A program made the position numbers and the translations under genes. A DNA stretch of 64,000 bases. Source: Yeguia hominis. GTDB lineage: Bacteria; Bacillota; Clostridia; Oscillospirales; Acutalibacteraceae. The notes beneath the pieces are model-generated. The model worked only from the letters and a program-made list of their open reading frames with translations, made no database searches and was not told the DNA's origin. Positions 16,438-24,380 of this stretch are shown here, in pieces; position 1 is the first letter of the stretch; every line of letters begins with the position of its first letter. The DNA lies in assembly GCF_014384705.1 (NCBI RefSeq), contig NZ_JACRSN010000014.1, positions 14,758 through 78,757 of the forward strand, in the 5' to 3' direction.

Positions 16438-18159
16438 ATGGCTGATATTAAAACGAGAGACGTCGTGAAAGGCACAATCAAGAAGATCGACAAGGCGGCA
16501 ATCGCCGCAGATCGTATACGCTCCGCCTATGTGCAGACGAAGGAAAAGGCAGAACACACAACGCACCCGGATGAGCATAATGCCGAGGAGTACGCCTCTG
16601 ACCGTGTGGAAGGCGGCGTTGACCGTATCACGCACGAAGCGGCGCACCAGTTTGATAAGCAGGGGCGCAAGGGGCTGGAAGAAACGAAACGGAATGTGTC
16701 CAAAGCAAAGGACGGTGTTCAGAGGTTCCGGGAAAAGCGGGCGGCTGAGTCAATGAAAAGGCAGACTGTCCGCACCTCCGGGAATAAGACCATCAAGGCG
16801 GTCGAGCAAACGGAAAAGACGATCAAACAGTCTGCCAGTTCTGCCGGTAAGAAAACCATCAAGACTGCCGGGAAAGGTACAGCCAAAGCCGCACAGAGGT
16901 CGGTCAAGACCACGAAAACGGCAATCAAGACCACTCAGCAAGCGGCAAAGGCAGCACAGAAAACCGCACAGGCTACGGTGAAAGCATCGCAAAAAGCCGC
17001 ACAAGCAGCCAAAGCCACAGCCAAGGCAGCGGTTGCCGGTGTAAAAGCTGCCGTTAAAGCAACGATTGCCGCAGTCAAAGCAATCATAGCGGCGACAAAA
17101 GCACTGGTTGCTGCTATCGCCGCAGGCGGTTGGGTCGCTGTTGCGGTCATTGTTGTGATTTGCCTGATTGCTCTGATCTGCGGCTCTGTTTTCGGGGTGT
17201 TCTTCTCCGGCGAGGACTCCGGAACGGGAATGTCGATGCAGACAGCCGTGCAGGAAATCAATGCTGATTACGACGCCAAGATAGAAGCGGAGAAAAACTT
17301 GGTAGCCTATGATAATATGGAGATCAGCGGTGGTCGAGCCGTTTGGAAGGATGTGCTTGCGGTCTATGCAGTCAAAACGAATACAGACAAGGACAACCCG
17401 CAGGAGGTTGCCACGATGGACGAGAGCAAGAAGCAGATCCTCTCGGACATCTTTTGGGAGATGAACTCCATATCTTCCCGCAGTGAAAGCCACTCGGAAA
17501 CGGAGATCACCGAAACGGACGACGGAAACGGCAACATTGTTCAGACGGAAACGACAGTTACAAAAACAACGCTATATATTACCGTTTCTCATTTGACAGT
17601 GGATGAAATGGCTGACCTATATGGCTTTGACGCAGAACAGCGGGAATACCTTGCCGAGCTTCTCAAGGACAAAAACAATTCCCTTTGGGCGGCGGTACTT
17701 TACGGTATCCGATACAGTGACGATCAGATCGTCACCGTGGCGCTTTCGCAGGTCGGAAATGTAGGCGGCGAACCGTACTGGTCTTGGTACGGCTTCGGGA
17801 GCCGTGTGGAATGGTGTGCTTGCTTTGTAAGTTGGTGTGCCGATCAGTGCGGCTATATCGACACCGGGGTTGTGCCGAAATATGCAGGCTGCGTGAACGG
17901 TGTCCAGTGGTTCAAAGATCGAGGACAGTGGATCGACGGTTCTGCCGAGCCTGTCCCCGGAATGATTATTTTCTTTGATTGGGATAACAAGGGTTCGTCT
18001 GGTCCGCAGGATGGACAATTCGACCACACCGGCATTGTCCAAAAAGTCGAAAACGGTATCGTTTATACCGTTGAGGGAAACTCCGGTGATAGCTGTCGGG
18101 TAAACCAATACAGCGTAGGTCACTACGAAATCCTCGGATATGGAGTTCCGAACTACTGA
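16438..18159 (+). CDS. CD1108-type mobile-element protein with CHAP hydrolase domain (VirB1-like)
   Basis: A 573-residue protein. Residues 1-110 are charged. Residues about 115-225 are a highly repetitive Lys/Ala/Thr helix (KTAIKTTQQAAKAAQKTAQA type). A transmembrane helix follows at about 229-253 (VAVAVIVVICLIALICGSVF), then an extracellular region with a C-terminal CHAP domain: catalytic Cys in VEWCACFVSWCAD near 460 and His in FDHTGIVQ near 533. CHAP amidases cut peptidoglycan so the mating channel can cross the wall. It is the last gene of the conjugation block and is followed by a terminator. Confidence 0.85.
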   Translation: MADIKTRDVVKGTIKKIDKAAIAADRIRSAYVQTKEKAEHTTHPDEHNAEEYASDRVEGGVDRITHEAAHQFDKQGRKGLEETKRNVSKAKDGVQRFREKRAAESMKRQTVRTSGNKTIKAVEQTEKTIKQSASSAGKKTIKTAGKGTAKAAQRSVKTTKTAIKTTQQAAKAAQKTAQATVKASQKAAQAAKATAKAAVAGVKAAVKATIAAVKAIIAATKALVAAIAAGGWVAVAVIVVICLIALICGSVFGVFFSGEDSGTGMSMQTAVQEINADYDAKIEAEKNLVAYDNMEISGGRAVWKDVLAVYAVKTNTDKDNPQEVATMDESKKQILSDIFWEMNSISSRSESHSETEITETDDGNGNIVQTETTVTKTTLYITVSHLTVDEMADLYGFDAEQREYLAELLKDKNNSLWAAVLYGIRYSDDQIVTVALSQVGNVGGEPYWSWYGFGSRVEWCACFVSWCADQCGYIDTGVVPKYAGCVNGVQWFKDRGQWIDGSAEPVPGMIIFFDWDNKGSSGPQDGQFDHTGIVQKVENGIVYTVEGNSGDSCRVNQYSVGHYEILGYGVPNY

Positions 18160-18170
18160 TGGGAAATTAA

Positions 18171-18210
18171 GAAAACCACCGGCTTCTTCACGCAGGAAGT
18201 CGGTGGTTTT
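18171..18210 (+). terminator. Terminator of the conjugation operon
   Basis: AAAACCACCGGCTTC and GAAGTCGGTGGTTTT pair around a short loop, 12 bases after the CHAP gene stop. Confidence 0.85.
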
Positions 18211-18304
18211 CATCTTCGGTTGAGTTTGTACAAAATGAAACACAGCAAAAGGCGGGACACACAGATTTGATAAAATACTATCTATGCTTGGAGGTGAAGC
18301 GAAA

Positions 18305-18913
18305 ATGAAAGAATATGGTTATGTCAGGGTATCTTCCTTGGATCAGAACGAAGAACGGCAGATGGTTGAGATGCGAAAGCTCGGAATTGCCGAGGAAAAC
18401 ATCTATAAGGATAAGCAGTCCGGCAAGGACTTTAACCGTCCGATGTATCAGAAGCTGCTCCGTAAACTCAAAAAGGGCGATGTCCTGTATATTTTGAGCA
18501 TTGACCGACTTGGCAGAAACTACGAGGAAATCCAGAGCCAGTGGAGATTTCTGACACGGGAAAAGGAAGCCGATATTTCTGTAATCGATATGCCGCTTTT
18601 GGATACAAGGCGTGGAAAAGATCTGATGGGTACTTTCCTTGCGGATATTGTGCTGCAAGTTCTGTCCTTCGTGGCGCAGAATGAACGGGAGAATATCCGA
18701 AAGCGGCAGGCACAGGGTATCGCCGCTGCAAAAGCCAAAGGCATGAAGTTCGGCAGACCTGTCAAAAAGGCTCCGCCAAATTTCCCGGAGATCGTGGAGA
18801 AATGGGAAAGCGGTATCATCAAATCCTATGAAGCCGCCGAAATGTGCGGAATGTGTGAGTCGACCTTTTACCATCGGCTGCGGGAATACAGAGCAACATT
18901 GAACAGCGAATAA
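18305..18913 (+). CDS. Serine recombinase of the resolvase/invertase family
   Basis: A 202-residue protein with the small serine recombinase layout: N-terminal catalytic YGYVRVSSLDQN (Ser near residue 8-9), QSGKDFNRPMYQKLL, SIDRLGRNY, VLSFVAQNERENIRKRQAQG (E helix) and a C-terminal HTH region (KSYEAAEMCGMCESTFYHRL). Such enzymes resolve or invert DNA between short sites. Start at 18305 is set by GGAGGTG at 18290-18296. Immediately downstream lie a hairpin and a 15-bp inverted repeat flanking a promoter, making a local inversion or res function plausible. Confidence 0.88.
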   Translation: MKEYGYVRVSSLDQNEERQMVEMRKLGIAEENIYKDKQSGKDFNRPMYQKLLRKLKKGDVLYILSIDRLGRNYEEIQSQWRFLTREKEADISVIDMPLLDTRRGKDLMGTFLADIVLQVLSFVAQNERENIRKRQAQGIAAAKAKGMKFGRPVKKAPPNFPEIVEKWESGIIKSYEAAEMCGMCESTFYHRLREYRATLNSE

Positions 18914-18957
18914 AAAAATCACTGTAAAAAAGTACACCTTTTTACAGTGATTTTTTT
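18914..18957. terminator. Bidirectional hairpin after the serine recombinase
   Basis: AAATCACTGTAAAAA and TTTTTACAGTGATTT form a 15-bp stem with A and T runs on both sides, so it can stop transcription from either direction. Its left arm overlaps the left arm of the inverted repeat at 18925. Confidence 0.8.
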
Positions 18958-19090
18958 GCGCTCATAATGGAGAAAAACAGGCTGTAAAGCTCGCTTTTCT
19001 CGACATTTTTTATATTATATCACACTTTTTGCTTTCAGTCAATCGCTCGCAGCCGTTTTTTGGGCTTTTGTATTTAGGTGTACTTTTTTA
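18925..19090. repeat. Inverted repeats flanking a promoter (candidate invertible segment)
   Basis: TAAAAAAGTACACCT (18925-18939) recurs inverted as AGGTGTACTTTTTTA (19076-19090), a perfect 15-bp pair; TCACT/AGTGA outside the arms extends the similarity with a small gap. The 136 bases between hold a strong leftward promoter (19014-19042). A serine recombinase gene ends just to the left and a gene begins at 19117 to the right. This is the layout of invertible promoters, but a recombination site for resolution is an alternative. Confidence 0.5.
19014..19042 (-). promoter_or_regulatory. Leftward sigma-70-like promoter inside the inverted-repeat segment
   Basis: Read on the minus strand: TTGACT (plus-strand 19037-19042), a 17-base spacer and TATAAT (19014-19019). 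It currently points at the hairpin at 18914-18957 and so appears unproductive. Inverting the segment would aim it at the gene at 19117. Confidence 0.6.
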
Positions 19091-19116
19091 TAAAGTGACG
19101 GGAGGTGGTAAGCAAT

Positions 19117-19566
19117 TTGCTTGGTGAGATATACCGTGTCAGTATGATCGGTCATCGTATCGTCGAGGACTTTGATATAGAAGAAAAGCTGTACGACCTG
19201 TTCTGCGATATGCTCCGCACAAAGGAATATGTGGAGTTTTATTTGGGCAGAAACGGTGACTTTGACATAATGGCGGCAAGCGTGATTAAACGACTTAAAA
19301 AGAATTTCCGTGACGACAACAGCGTTATGATCCTCGTTCTGCCGTATCCGGTAAAGGACTATGAGGATTATGAGAAATACTACGACGAAATCGTTATCCC
19401 GAAAGAATTGTACGGCGTACACCCGAAAGCGGCAATTACGGAGCGTAACCGCTGGATGGTGACAAATACCGATGTATTGGTCGCCTATATACGCAACGAA
19501 AGCGGCGAAACAGCCGCCTGTGTGCGTATGGCGGAGCAGCTCGGACGGGCAATTATAAAAATATAA
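19117..19566 (+). CDS. SLOG-like (DUF1273/YpsA-type) Rossmann-fold protein
   Basis: A 149-residue protein (SMIGHRIVEDFDIEEKLYDL, VEFYLGRNGDFDIMAASVI, VTNTDVLVAYIRNESGETAA) with the pattern of YpsA/SLOG-type nucleotide- or ligand-sensing Rossmann folds: an N-terminal GHR motif, a glycine-containing middle and an acidic ESGETA segment. No enzymatic role is proven for the family. TTG at 19117 is spaced 11 bases from GGAGG (19101-19105); other in-frame starts overlap the site. It is directly downstream of the candidate invertible segment. Confidence 0.6.
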   Translation: MLGEIYRVSMIGHRIVEDFDIEEKLYDLFCDMLRTKEYVEFYLGRNGDFDIMAASVIKRLKKNFRDDNSVMILVLPYPVKDYEDYEKYYDEIVIPKELYGVHPKAAITERNRWMVTNTDVLVAYIRNESGETAACVRMAEQLGRAIIKI

Positions 19567-19588
19567 AAGCAGGCTCAAATGAGCCTGC
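19559..19588 (-). terminator. Terminator serving the leftward integrase
   Basis: GCAGGCTCA/TGAGCCTGC form a 9-bp stem; on the minus strand it is followed by TTTTATATTTTT. It lies between the convergent SLOG-like and integrase genes. Confidence 0.65.
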
Positions 19589-19709
19589 CGAGCGTCCGTT
19601 TCTTTCGCAGAGTTAGTCACTCTGTTAAAAGCTTTACGGAAAATGCGTATTAACCGCATTTACGAATGAGAACGGCACGGAATGACACAATTCTTTGACT
19701 GCTTATAGG

Positions 19710-20825
19710 CTACATCGCAAGTGCCGCCAGCTTGTCCATATTGGTGCGTTTGAGTTCCAGCGAAGTATGAACATAGCGATTTAAGGTAATCGTAGTATTT
19801 GCGTGACCGAGAATTTCGGAAAGTGTTTTTATCTCAAACCCGACCTCAACTGCTCTCGTTGCGAAGGTGTGACGGAGCGTATGTGCGTGAATCCCGTCCA
19901 GACCACATTCACGGGTATACTTTTCGATACGGTACTGAACCGAACGAGGTTCCATAAATTCCGACGTTCCCGTAAGAATGTAGGCACACGGATTACGCAC
20001 GGCAAACTTTCGGCAAAGCTCTGCGGTATTGTCTGTCAAGGGAATGGTACGGACAGAGGTATCGCTTTTCGGTGCGCCGATCAGAATTTTTGTTTTCTCT
20101 GCTGTGTCCGTATCGGTGCTGCAAAGCCTTTGCATAGTAGCACTGACCGAGATAACCTTTTCCTTGATGTTTACATCCGACCACCGCAGCGCACACAGCT
20201 CACCGATGCGAAGTCCGGTAAACAGCGTAAGCAGCACACCAAACTTGCAGAAGTCCGTACCGTCAAGGAGATATACGGCAAGCCGCTTCTGCTCATCACG
20301 GGAAAGCACACGCATTTCCTTGCGGGTTTCTTTCGGGTAGTTGATTTCAACCGCAGGGAAGATGCCCGGAAACTGTGCAGCGGTATATTTCAAAATGCCG
20401 TGCAGCACCACCAAAATGTCATGTACCGTTTTCACGGAGAGCTTGTCCGCATCCAACAGCTCTTTTGAGAAATCATCTACTAACCCTGCGGTAATTCCGA
20501 GGGGATAACAACCACCGAGCTTCGGCTTGATATGCTTTTCCAAAACCGTGTTATACTTGATGTAGGTAGATTCTCGTATTTTGCTTTTTCGCAAGCGCAA
20601 CCATTCGTCACAGTAAAAAGCAAAGCGATGTCGTGTGCCGGTCTGCGGTGTCGGTTTGCCTGCAAGCAAAGCCACCTTGTGTTTTGTAACTTTTTCTTTT
20701 GCCTCCTTGTAGGTTTTACCGTAGCAAAAGCCGTACTTGATTTTGCCGGACAGTTCATAGCCCTTGATATACCGAGCCTCCCACCGCCCGTCTTTTCTCT
20801 TGAAAATGTTTTCATCCTTCTTCAT
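19710..20825 (-). CDS. Tyrosine recombinase (first integrase of the composite element)
   Basis: A 371-residue integrase with an N-terminal AP2-like arm-binding region (GRWEARYIKGYELSGKIKYG), a SAM-like core-binding domain and the catalytic set: Arg in TGLRIGELCALRW near 205, HTLRHTFATR near 315-324, and LGHANTTITLNRYVH with the nucleophilic Tyr near 350. This is the Tn916-Int-like family. Start MKKDENIF is preceded by GGAGG; a longer frame from 21017 has no support. It shares the window with a different integrase at 37740, pointing to nested or fused elements. No attachment core could be matched to it. Confidence 0.9.
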   Translation of the reverse strand: MKKDENIFKRKDGRWEARYIKGYELSGKIKYGFCYGKTYKEAKEKVTKHKVALLAGKPTPQTGTRHRFAFYCDEWLRLRKSKIRESTYIKYNTVLEKHIKPKLGGCYPLGITAGLVDDFSKELLDADKLSVKTVHDILVVLHGILKYTAAQFPGIFPAVEINYPKETRKEMRVLSRDEQKRLAVYLLDGTDFCKFGVLLTLFTGLRIGELCALRWSDVNIKEKVISVSATMQRLCSTDTDTAEKTKILIGAPKSDTSVRTIPLTDNTAELCRKFAVRNPCAYILTGTSEFMEPRSVQYRIEKYTRECGLDGIHAHTLRHTFATRAVEVGFEIKTLSEILGHANTTITLNRYVHTSLELKRTNMDKLAALAM

Positions 20826-21017
20826 CGTTTGAAGCCTCCTATTTTTATTGTCTGATCGGACACCATATATTTTAGCAAATAGAATTAACTGTTTTCTAAC
20901 TGCGCACCGGACTGTCCATTCCTGTCGGGAAAATAGTGTTCGTTTATGGCGTGACGCTTTTCGACAACCAAAATTCCGAAATTTTCTTGAAAAATGGCAG
21001 AAATCAATCGAATTCAC

Positions 21018-21045
21018 TTGATTTTTCGCAGAACGGTGCTATAAT
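21018..21045 (+). promoter_or_regulatory. Promoter of the tetR-like gene
   Basis: TTGATT (21018-21023), 16-base spacer, TATAAT (21040-21045). The -35 overlaps a small inverted repeat AAATCAA...TTGATTT, a possible operator. The 342-base stretch 20826-21167 between the divergent integrase and tetR-like genes holds only such control sites. Confidence 0.7.
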
Positions 21046-21108
21046 ATTTTGCTTGTTGGGTGAATAGCCCTCACAGAGTGCCAAACTCTATGAAAGAAAT
21101 TGTAATTT

Positions 21109-21136
21109 TATATTTCCCGTAATGACGGGAAATATA
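21109..21136. promoter_or_regulatory. Perfect 12-bp palindrome before the tetR-like gene (candidate operator)
   Basis: TATATTTCCCGT and ACGGGAAATATA flank the four bases AATG, 31 bases upstream of the start codon at 21168. The position and symmetry fit autoregulation by the TetR-type protein; an RNA stem in the leader is also possible. Confidence 0.6.
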
Positions 21137-21167
21137 TTTTGCGACATTTCATAAAGGGCTTTAAGTC

Positions 21168-21845
21168 ATGGCAAAAATTGACGAAAGGAAGCGCAGCATG
21201 GCGCCGCAGAGAACCCCGGAACAGTTAAAATCCATTATTCTCAAAGCGACGCAGCATCTTGTTGCTGTCGGAGGTATGCAGAATTTCAGCTACCCAAAGT
21301 TGGCGGCGGAAACCGGAATCAATGCACCGACGGTGTATGAGCATTACAAGAACAAAGAAGCTTTGCTCACCACCTGCTTCCTGTCCATCGACAGTGAAAT
21401 TGCATGCAAAATTGCCAATGTTCCGAAAAGCCTATCCGCCGGAGTAAGAGATTTGCAGAGCTTAGATAATCTCTGCTGGCTGCTGTGGCTGCCGTATTGG
21501 AACTACTTGACTGCCGATTATGACCGCACCCTTTTCTACTGGCACTTTTGCAATTCGGAATATTACACGCCGACGGTCGTGCAGCAGCGTATGCAGAACG
21601 GAAAAGTCTTTTGGGAGCTTGTTCAGTCGGTAAATGGGCTATCCCAATTTTCTGAAAGATGCAATCTTGAAATGTTGGTTTGGAACCTCGTTGACAACAC
21701 AGTGGCAATGGCTGCCAAGGTGCTTAGGGGTATTTATCCAGACGATGAGGTCAATGTAAACACCGTGTATCATATGGTCTTTCAGCCGGTGTTCTCCGTG
21801 TTCGGACAAAATAGCGGTGATGATAACAAAGCGGACGACAAATAA
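21168..21845 (+). CDS. TetR/AcrR-family transcriptional regulator
   Basis: A 225-residue protein with an N-terminal HTH of TetR type (ILKATQHLVAVGGMQNFSYP, KLAAETGINAPTVYEHYKNK) and a larger Trp/Tyr-rich C-terminal ligand domain. TetR proteins usually repress neighbouring genes until a ligand binds. It heads the co-directional surface-protein cluster ending at 32775 and is 61 bases from the next gene, so it probably controls that cluster and itself through the palindrome at 21109. The ligand is unknown. Confidence 0.85.
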   Translation: MAKIDERKRSMAPQRTPEQLKSIILKATQHLVAVGGMQNFSYPKLAAETGINAPTVYEHYKNKEALLTTCFLSIDSEIACKIANVPKSLSAGVRDLQSLDNLCWLLWLPYWNYLTADYDRTLFYWHFCNSEYYTPTVVQQRMQNGKVFWELVQSVNGLSQFSERCNLEMLVWNLVDNTVAMAAKVLRGIYPDDEVNVNTVYHMVFQPVFSVFGQNSGDDNKADDK

Positions 21846-21906
21846 CCGCCGACCGCTTCATACAGCAGAGCATTAAGCGATTTTTTGAGTAAAGGAGTGA
21901 GCCTAA

Positions 21907-22734
21907 GTGGAACAGAAAAAGAAAATCAAGATAGCCATTATCATTCTCGCCATTCTGCTCGGACTCAGCATTTTAGCCCTCGGTGGCACACTTGTGTATA
22001 ACAAGCTGGCGAACAATACCCCTACCACCGTGACCGTGCCGGATAATCTGATTACGCCGGATGAGGACACGACCAAGCCCGACAGCAGCGAGAACAACAG
22101 CCAAGCGCCGGACAGCTCCGATACGCAAACGCCGAGAAGCTCTGCCAATGCTTCTTCCTCTGCCGTGCCTACGCAAAGCACGACCGCCGAAGCAAAGAAA
22201 GCAGCGACCATTGAACTGTATAACAAACAGCCGGAGGAAAACACGCCGTTTGCGGTAGGCAATATGTTCCCCGGCGATGTTGAAACAAAATACTTCCGTG
22301 TGCGGGTGTCCTACCACGATAAAATTACCGTGCATTACAAAGCCACCGTCCGCCCCGGCTATGAGAAATTAGCCGAAGTGTTGAAGGTGCGGGTCAATTT
22401 GCTCTCCACGGGCGAAACGATGTATGACGGGCTTATGCGGGATATGCCCGAAAGTCTGACGCACAAATTGGCGTCCAAAAAATCTACCACCGACGAGCTG
22501 TATTACGAAATTACAGCATATCTCGATACAAGCGTAGGCAATGACTATCAGAACAAGGACTTGATTGCCGACTTCAAATGGTGGGTGGAGGAAACAGGAA
22601 ATCTCGATGCCTCTCCGCAGACAGGCGACACCTCAAACATTCTGCTGTGGGCGGCGCTTGCAGCCGGCTCACTCAGTATGATAATCATCCTGCTTAAAAC
22701 CCGTAGGCGTAAGGAGGATGAGGAAAATGTCTGA
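21907..22734 (+). CDS. SPQTG-anchored surface protein with camelysin/TasA-like core
   Basis: A 275-residue protein: N-terminal signal/anchor helix (IAIIILAILLGLSILALGG), a Ser/Thr/Pro/Asp-rich linker (about 38-98), a beta-rich domain (VGNMFPGDVETKYFRVRVSY, HYKATVRPGYEKL), then SPQTGD near 239, a hydrophobic stretch and a KTRRRKEDEE tail. The domain resembles SipW-dependent camelysin-type proteins, but the ending is a sortase signal, so this is the likely wall anchor for the fibre-like proteins encoded downstream. GTG start with AAAGGAG upstream. Its end overlaps the next gene by 8 bases. Confidence 0.8.
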   Translation: MEQKKKIKIAIIILAILLGLSILALGGTLVYNKLANNTPTTVTVPDNLITPDEDTTKPDSSENNSQAPDSSDTQTPRSSANASSSAVPTQSTTAEAKKAATIELYNKQPEENTPFAVGNMFPGDVETKYFRVRVSYHDKITVHYKATVRPGYEKLAEVLKVRVNLLSTGETMYDGLMRDMPESLTHKLASKKSTTDELYYEITAYLDTSVGNDYQNKDLIADFKWWVEETGNLDASPQTGDTSNILLWAALAAGSLSMIIILLKTRRRKEDEENV

Positions 22735-23272
22735 AACCAAAACCGCTAAAAGGCTGACGGGCGGAATTATTGCCATTATTATTCTTGCCGTTTGCCTTTG
22801 CATCACCACCTTTGCCCTTGTGTATGCTTCCGTTTCCGTTGAGAATAACCTGTTCCACACGGGCGAGGTAAAAATCGACCTCAACGACGGCAAGCCAGTC
22901 ATTCGGGAACACGAATTTCTTTTTGAGCCGGGAATGACCGTTGCAAAGGACTTCTTCATTGAAAACGACAGTACCTGGGATGTGTATTACCGCCTATATC
23001 TTGATAATGTTTCCGGCGATCTTGCCGATGTGCTGACCGTGACGATAAAGGACGGCGATAAAGTTTTATACTCCGGCACGGCAAACGAACTGACAAAGCA
23101 GAATGTAGTCGCTGCCGATGATACCCTTAAAATCGGGCAGCGCCGCAATTTAACCGTAGTATTCCACTATCCCGAAAATAGCGGCAACGAAACGCAGAAC
23201 CTCGATCTCACATTCACGCTGTGTGCCGAGGCAACGCAAACGAAAAATAATCCAAATAAGTTGTTTAACTAA
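22727..23272 (+). CDS. Small TasA/camelysin-like secreted protein
   Basis: A 181-residue protein with a SipW-type N-terminus: basic start, long hydrophobic core (GGIIAIIILAVCLCITTFAL) and a VYASVSVENNLFHTGEVKID segment that matches the post-cleavage pattern of TasA/CalY (aromatic residue, Asn, Phe, Gly, then an amphipathic strand). The rest is beta-rich (FEPGMTVAKDFFIENDSTWD). It may be an accessory or minor fibre subunit, comparable in place to TapA-type partners. AAGGAGG lies upstream inside the previous gene. Confidence 0.75.
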   Translation: MSETKTAKRLTGGIIAIIILAVCLCITTFALVYASVSVENNLFHTGEVKIDLNDGKPVIREHEFLFEPGMTVAKDFFIENDSTWDVYYRLYLDNVSGDLADVLTVTIKDGDKVLYSGTANELTKQNVVAADDTLKIGQRRNLTVVFHYPENSGNETQNLDLTFTLCAEATQTKNNPNKLFN

Positions 23273-23287
23273 AAGGGCGATCCCGGA

Positions 23288-23386
23288 ATGTCAATATTCA
23301 AAAAGCGAAAATGGCAAAATACCCCCAAAAAGTCGGGGAGTACTGTCAACCTCTACGATAAAGGAGGTGCGGCAGATGCCCGATAA
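23288..23386 (+). CDS. Tiny basic ORF between TasA-like and SipW genes
   Basis: A 32-codon frame (MSIFKKRKWQNTPKKSG...) whose stop overlaps the next gene start by 11 bases. No clear RBS is seen (GGGCGATCCCGGA only). It may be a leader/coupling ORF or chance. Confidence 0.3.
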   Translation: MSIFKKRKWQNTPKKSGSTVNLYDKGGAADAR

Positions 23387-23597
23387 CGGTGCTGAAAAAC
23401 GTGTATGCTGCGGCTGCGATACCGGCGTTCCGTTTGATATGCCTGTTTCCGAACGCAAGTATTATGAGGTCGGAAGCGGTCAGTTCTGCGGAAACTGTTA
23501 CATAAAGCTGCACATTTATCCGGGTGAATCGTATAGTCCGGAGCGGGACAAAGAAATGAATCTGCTCCTGCGTCTATGCCGAAACGATAAGGAGTGA
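23376..23597 (+). CDS. Small zinc-ribbon-like protein
   Basis: A 73-residue protein with VCCGCDTGVPFD and FCGNCYIKL, a two-CxxC layout typical of a zinc ribbon or treble clef, followed by an acidic tail. AAAGGAGG (23360-23367) is 8 bases before the ATG. It sits directly before sipW (4-base gap) within the surface operon. I cannot name a function; a small regulator or assembly factor is possible. Confidence 0.6.
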   Translation: MPDNGAEKRVCCGCDTGVPFDMPVSERKYYEVGSGQFCGNCYIKLHIYPGESYSPERDKEMNLLLRLCRNDKE

Positions 23598-23601
23598 GCA
23601 A

Positions 23602-24318
23602 ATGAAAGCATTAAAAATAATCCGAAGTATATTTGTGTGGCTGATGGTGGCGCTTGCCGTTTTTATGATGATATTCACCATTATTTCGGTATCCACCTTT
23701 GACCGTGCCGACCGTAGCTTATTCGGCTATAAGGCTTTTATTATCCTGTCCGACTCCATGAGCAAGACCGACTTCAATGCGGGCGATTTGGTGCTCGTGA
23801 AAACGGTTGACCCCTCCACGCTCAAAGAGGGCGATATTATCGCCTATACCTCGCAGAATACATCCAACTACGGCGAAACCGTCACCCATAAGATCCGCAA
23901 GATCACCACCGATGCAAACGGCGAACCGGGCTTTGTCACCTACGGTACAACAACCGACACGGACGATGAAACCGTCGTTACCTATCCGTATGTGCTGGGC
24001 AAATACAGCAGCCGTATCCCGAAGGTAGGTACATTCTTTCAGTTTTTGAAAAGCACCCCCGGCTATATCGTTTGTGTTCTCATTCCGTTCCTGCTCCTCA
24101 TTCTGTTAGAGGGCGTCCGCTGCATCCGTCTGTTCCGCAAATATAAGGCAGAACAGCAGGCGGAGCTGCAAGCCGAAAGGGACAAGATTGAAGCCGACCG
24201 TGCCGAAACACAGCGTATGATGCAGGAGCTGCTGCAAATGAAAGCGCAGATGGCGCAAAGCAACGGCGGCGAAACGCCGAAAACGGACGAGGCTCCGTCC
24301 GATACCACTACGGTGTAA
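23602..24318 (+). CDS. sipW: SipW-type signal peptidase I
   Basis: A 238-residue membrane peptidase. A TM helix spans about 10-30, the catalytic Ser is S52 in ILSDSM, and the catalytic His of the ER-type dyad is H96 in TVTHKIRKI, with GDIIAY between them. A second TM at about 152-170 is followed by an unusually long coiled-coil cytoplasmic tail (QQAELQAERDKIEADRAETQ) and a Thr-rich end. SipW enzymes cut the special signal peptides of TasA/CalY-like proteins. Five such substrates (A-E) follow immediately, making the pairing compelling. Confidence 0.92.
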   Translation: MKALKIIRSIFVWLMVALAVFMMIFTIISVSTFDRADRSLFGYKAFIILSDSMSKTDFNAGDLVLVKTVDPSTLKEGDIIAYTSQNTSNYGETVTHKIRKITTDANGEPGFVTYGTTTDTDDETVVTYPYVLGKYSSRIPKVGTFFQFLKSTPGYIVCVLIPFLLLILLEGVRCIRLFRKYKAEQQAELQAERDKIEADRAETQRMMQELLQMKAQMAQSNGGETPKTDEAPSDTTTV

Positions 24319-24380
24319 TTCCGGAGAATCCGTGCTTACATATTGTCATTGAAAAATTTGGAATAAGGAGGAAAAACACA

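Noticed and set aside
18925..19090. The inverted repeat as an IS element or transposon end
   Set aside because: There is no transposase between the arms and no evident target duplication; the promoter content fits a switch better.
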